A stretch of DNA of 9,131 nucleotides, taken from contig PLSN01000399.1 of NCBI GenBank assembly GCA_003165135.1, forward strand, positions 9,524 to 18,654, written 5' to 3'. This document shows, piece by piece, positions 7,426 to 9,131 of the stretch (position 1 is the stretch's first letter; every line of letters begins with the position of its first letter). The notes under the pieces are model-generated. The model did no database searches. It was not told where the DNA came from and saw only the letters and a program-made list of their open reading frames with translations. This DNA is from Bacteroidota bacterium (lineage in GTDB: Bacteria; Bacteroidota; Bacteroidia; Chitinophagales; LD1). Both the position numbers and the translations under genes were made by a program.

Positions 7426-7433
7426 TACTTTTG
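7426..7433 (+). promoter_or_regulatory. -7 box for the DUF1569 gene
   Basis: TACTTTTG at 7426-7433 is a perfect -7 match, 28 bases before the ATG at 7462. A TTG -33 element is not evident. The predicted transcription start (about 7438-7440) lies upstream of 7462, and the TTG at 7444 would leave almost no leader. This favours the ATG as the start. Confidence 0.5.
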
Positions 7434-7461
7434 ATATTTAATATTGCCAAAATATCAGCAT

Positions 7462-7905
7462 ATGAAGAGTCTTTTAAACCCAACCGATAGACAGGAAATA
7501 ATCAACCGCATCAATACCTTGACCCCCAAGCATACAGGGAAATGGGGCAAAATGGATGTCGGACAGATGCTTGCCCATTGCCAGAAGCCGTTAGAAATTG
7601 CACTGACCGATCCCAAGCCATCACGTGTTCTCTTAGGGCGCATCATAGGGCCGTTCGCTAAAGAAGGCGTATTTGGTCCCAAGCCATATAAAAGGGATGG
7701 CTACACGCCCCCGCCTTTTAAAATAACTACGCCGCAGGAATTTCAACCTAATAAAGAAAAGCTGCTGGCGCTGATAGGTCGCTATCCTAATGAGATGCCA
7801 AAGGTCGGCCTCGTGCATCCATTCTTCGGCGCTATGCCACTGGAGCAATGGGGCGAAGGCGCATACAAACATTTGGATTATCATCTGGGACAGTTTGGAG
7901 CTTGA
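7462..7905 (+). CDS. DUF1569 / DinB-like four-helix-bundle protein
   Basis: From the ATG at 7462 the product has 147 residues, typical for DUF1569 (PF07606), a branch of the DinB/YfiT-like putative metal-binding fold. Family features are MDVGQMLAHCQ near 31-41, the closing HPFFGAMPLEQWGEGAYKHL (119-138) and DYHLGQFG (139-146). Histidines H39, H137 and H141 (the last two as HxxxH) occupy the positions where DinB-like proteins bind a metal ion. The central GPFAKEGVFGPKPYKRDG stretch is also common in the family. Biochemical function is unknown; some DinB-fold relatives are thiol-dependent transferases. A TTG at 7444 would add six residues (MPKYQH), but the ATG gives a more natural MKSLLNPTDR start. 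It is transcribed alone, converging on the phosphoesterase gene 45 bp away. Confidence 0.88.
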   Translation: MKSLLNPTDRQEIINRINTLTPKHTGKWGKMDVGQMLAHCQKPLEIALTDPKPSRVLLGRIIGPFAKEGVFGPKPYKRDGYTPPPFKITTPQEFQPNKEKLLALIGRYPNEMPKVGLVHPFFGAMPLEQWGEGAYKHLDYHLGQFGA

Positions 7906-7918
7906 TGTTTTTTCCAAG

Positions 7919-7953
7919 TCTCAATACTCATATCTCACTACTCATGTCTCTTA
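7919..7953 (-). repeat. Degenerate heptamer array, five units
   Basis: Five 7-nt units occur in register on the plus strand: TCTCAAT, ACTCATA, TCTCACT, ACTCATG and TCTCTTA. The consensus read on the minus strand is roughly TGAGATA. The array fills the convergent gap between two genes, and its last unit contains the phosphoesterase stop codon (7951-7953). Short heptamer arrays are known in other phyla, for example the cyanobacterial STRRs. Relation to those is not implied. Confidence 0.7.
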
Positions 7954-8742
7954 AGGCAGATCAGTGATCTCATCAAATTTGAAATACTCATTTTCAAACT
8001 TCAGGTCTTTGAAGTAAACGAGCGACCATTTGCCATCGTTGTATTCGAGAGCGGTCATATTCTCGACCCAGTCGCCGGAGTTCATATAGATCACAGAGCC
8101 CCTGTCAGTCTTTATCTCTTTGATCATCGGCAGGTGTATGTGTCCATTGACCACATAGTCGTAGCCCTCATCGATCGCTATCTCAGCTGCTGCCAGTTCA
8201 TAGTTGTTTATCTTCTTGATACCGCGCTTGGTCGCATCTTTCAGCGCCTTGGTGAAATTGATATTGCCCTTTCCAAATAGTTCACGAAGGCCATTGACCA
8301 GTTTATTGATGAGGATGATAAGCTCATAGCCTGTGTTGCCGAGCTTGGCTATCCAGCGGCTGCCGCGCATCGTCACATCAAAGATATCTCCATGAAATAT
8401 CCAGTGCTTTTTGCCGTCGAGGTCGAGGATGAGTTTATCTTCCAGTTCGAGATTGCCGAGGTTCATGCCGCTGTAGCGGCGCAGCATCTCGTCATGATTG
8501 CCGGTCAGATAGTAGACCTTCACGCCCTGACTGATAAACTTAAAGACCCTCTGCAGGACCTTGGAATGAGACTTCGGAAAGTAGTATGAGCGGAACTGCC
8601 AGATATCGATAAAGTCGCCATTGATCACCAGTATCTCGGGCTCGATGGACTTAAGGTATTTATTGAGCTCTTTGGCCTTGCAACCCAGGAAACCCAGATG
8701 CACATCCGATATGATAACTACTTTGACGGGGCGCTTGCTCAT
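7951..8742 (-). CDS. Calcineurin-like metallophosphoesterase, LpxH-type (UDP-2,3-diacylglucosamine hydrolase-like)
   Basis: The 263-residue protein carries the full metallophosphoesterase motif set: SDVHLG (D13, H15), NGDFID (D43), TGNHDE (N82, H83), FHGDIFD (H117) and NGHIHLP (H201, H203). These residues build the two-metal site. Between blocks four and five lies a helical insert (about 125-190, basic, with GLRELFGKGN and TKRGIKKINN). A similar insert in LpxH covers the active site and holds the acyl chains. LpxH removes UMP from UDP-2,3-diacylglucosamine in lipid A synthesis at the inner membrane face. The match to COG2908-type proteins is good, but Bacteroidota carry several related paralogues, so the substrate is not certain and no symbol is given. 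There is no signal peptide. The ATG at 8742 follows a -7 box by five bases. The gene is bracketed by heptamer repeats. Confidence 0.9.
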   Translation of the reverse strand: MSKRPVKVVIISDVHLGFLGCKAKELNKYLKSIEPEILVINGDFIDIWQFRSYYFPKSHSKVLQRVFKFISQGVKVYYLTGNHDEMLRRYSGMNLGNLELEDKLILDLDGKKHWIFHGDIFDVTMRGSRWIAKLGNTGYELIILINKLVNGLRELFGKGNINFTKALKDATKRGIKKINNYELAAAEIAIDEGYDYVVNGHIHLPMIKEIKTDRGSVIYMNSGDWVENMTALEYNDGKWSLVYFKDLKFENEYFKFDEITDLP

Positions 8743-8747
8743 AGTTT

Positions 8748-8755
8748 CAAATATA
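8748..8755 (-). promoter_or_regulatory. -7 box of the phosphoesterase gene
   Basis: TATATTTG on the minus strand (8755-8748) is a perfect TAnnTTTG match and is followed by AAACT and then the ATG. The transcript would have at most a few untranslated bases. The expected -33 position (around 8774-8778) falls inside the heptamer array and shows no TTG. Confidence 0.55.
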
Positions 8756-8761
8756 AAGAAT

Positions 8762-8789
8762 AGATATGAGATAAGAGATGCGAGATGAG
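8762..8789 (+). repeat. Degenerate heptamer array, four units
   Basis: Four 7-nt units in register: AGATATG, AGATAAG, AGATGCG and AGATGAG, equivalent to a TGAGATA consensus on the plus strand. This is the same consensus as the array at 7919-7953 but on the opposite strand. It begins 20 bp upstream of the phosphoesterase ATG and overlaps its predicted -33 region. Confidence 0.65.
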
Positions 8790-8829
8790 TGGCGGGGCAA
8801 TTAAGTCATTAGACTTCAAAACAGCTCCG

Positions 8830-8859
8830 GGTCATAGTGAGCGTAGCCGAACTATGACC
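8830..8859. repeat. Palindromic repeat element, copy 1 (core TGAGCGTAGCCGAA)
   Basis: GGTCATAGT (8830-8838) is the exact reverse complement of ACTATGACC (8851-8859), giving a 9-bp stem. The 14-nt core TGAGCGTAGCCGAA (8838-8851) includes the loop plus the innermost stem pair. I recognise TGAGCGtAGcCGAA-type cores as a common dispersed intergenic palindrome of environmental bacteria, including Bacteroidota. Confidence 0.75.
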
Positions 8860-8870
8860 AGTTCCAGCGT

Positions 8871-8898
8871 GTCACCCTTCGGCTACGCTCAGGGTGAC
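8871..8898. repeat. Palindromic repeat element, copy 2 (same core, inverted, different arms)
   Basis: GTCACCC (8871-8877) pairs with GGGTGAC (8892-8898). The enclosed 14 nt (8878-8891) are the exact reverse complement of the copy 1 core, and its terminal T and A add one more stem pair. Eleven bases separate it from copy 1. The pair could fold as two adjacent hairpins, or the complementary cores could pair with each other. Confidence 0.75.
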
Positions 8899-8963
8899 GG
8901 TGCCCCTTACTTATTTCAGGAATAAAGTCGGAACAGCCTCTAGGTGACAAATTATTTCCCCTT

Positions 8964-8994
8964 TTGGGGATTTGCCTATAATTTGCTATATTTG
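8964..8994 (+). promoter_or_regulatory. Plus-strand promoter near the right edge (TTG-N20-TATATTTG)
   Basis: TTG at 8964-8966 and TATATTTG at 8987-8994 are 20 nt apart. Both elements match the Bacteroidota consensus exactly, making this the best-formed promoter in the window. Transcription should begin near 8998-9002 and run off the right edge. Confidence 0.6.
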
Positions 8995-9031
8995 TATTGT
9001 GTAAGTTATTAAGGCAAAATCAATTTCAATT

Positions 9032-9131
9032 ATGCATATTTTAATCATAAATACTAATTTTTCAAATGTTCAAATACTTGATTTCATTAGCTTTAATTTT
9101 GGGATAAAATTTAGCCAAATAGTTTCAAAAA
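9032..9131 (+). CDS. Possible 5' end of an unidentified gene, cut by the window edge
   Basis: An ATG at 9032 opens a frame that has no stop through the last complete codon (33 codons, beginning MHILIINTNF). It lies about 30 nt downstream of a strong predicted promoter, which is the main support. The sequence is AT-rich and low in complexity, so an open frame of this length could arise by chance. The stretch could equally be an untranslated leader or a small RNA. No family is recognisable from so short a piece. Confidence 0.3.
   Translation, partial: MHILIINTNFSNVQILDFISFNFGIKFSQIVSK

Noticed and set aside
7444..7461. TTG start giving six extra residues to the DUF1569 protein
   Set aside because: An ATG in frame at 7462 gives the expected family N-terminus and sits at a better distance from the -7 box.
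7919..7953. CRISPR-like array
   Set aside because: The units are 7 nt long, contiguous and degenerate, with no spacers and no cas genes in the window.
8957..8970. TCCCC-TTTT-GGGGA hairpin as a terminator
   Set aside because: The stem has only five pairs with no T-tract after it on the plus strand, and it overlaps the -33 element of a strong promoter.
1..9131. Defence system, prophage, toxin-antitoxin or biosynthetic cluster
   Set aside because: All complete genes belong to common housekeeping or envelope families, alternate in strand and have individual promoters. Nothing suggests a multi-gene accessory system.

Overview
The window looks like a chromosomal stretch from a member of the Bacteroidota with moderate GC content. 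Supporting signs are a TonB-dependent receptor with an N-terminal carboxypeptidase-regulatory-like domain, several promoters of the TTG-N~20-TAnnTTTG type, no convincing Shine-Dalgarno sequences, and a preference for the isoleucine codons ATA and ATC over ATT. Genus cannot be decided from the sequence. Closeness to Chitinophagales or Saprospirales-type genomes is only an impression.

Layout from left to right. Positions 1-2795 (minus) hold the first 931 codons of an outer-membrane TonB-dependent receptor that runs off the left edge. Positions 2796-3059 are a divergent promoter region with two tandem -7 boxes for the receptor, one promoter for uvrA and an 8-bp inverted repeat between them. Positions 3060-5969 (plus) are a full-length uvrA. 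Twenty bases later, convergent, is a MarC-family membrane protein (5990-6664, minus). Upstream of that lie its promoter, a 10-bp palindrome, a rho-independent terminator and a REP-like palindrome, which together close off slyD (6804-7310, minus). slyD diverges from a DUF1569/DinB-like gene (7462-7905, plus), and the two share a compact back-to-back promoter region. A calcineurin-like (LpxH-type) phosphoesterase follows (7951-8742, minus). It is bracketed by two short arrays of the same degenerate heptamer in opposite orientation.

From 8743 to 9131 there is no established gene. This stretch holds the phosphoesterase promoter, the second heptamer array, two palindromic elements sharing an identical 14-nt core, and then AT-rich DNA with a good plus-strand promoter. 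That promoter leads to a 33-codon open frame which is cut by the window edge.

The genes do not form one pathway or operon. Almost every gene has its own promoter and they alternate in strand. The themes are envelope functions (receptor, MarC, possible lipid A hydrolase), DNA repair (UvrA) and folding or metal handling (SlyD). No phage, CRISPR, toxin-antitoxin or defence system is visible. The most unusual content is in the intergenic DNA: three kinds of small repeat within about 2.2 kb, and several -7 boxes so close to the start codon that the mRNAs would be nearly leaderless.
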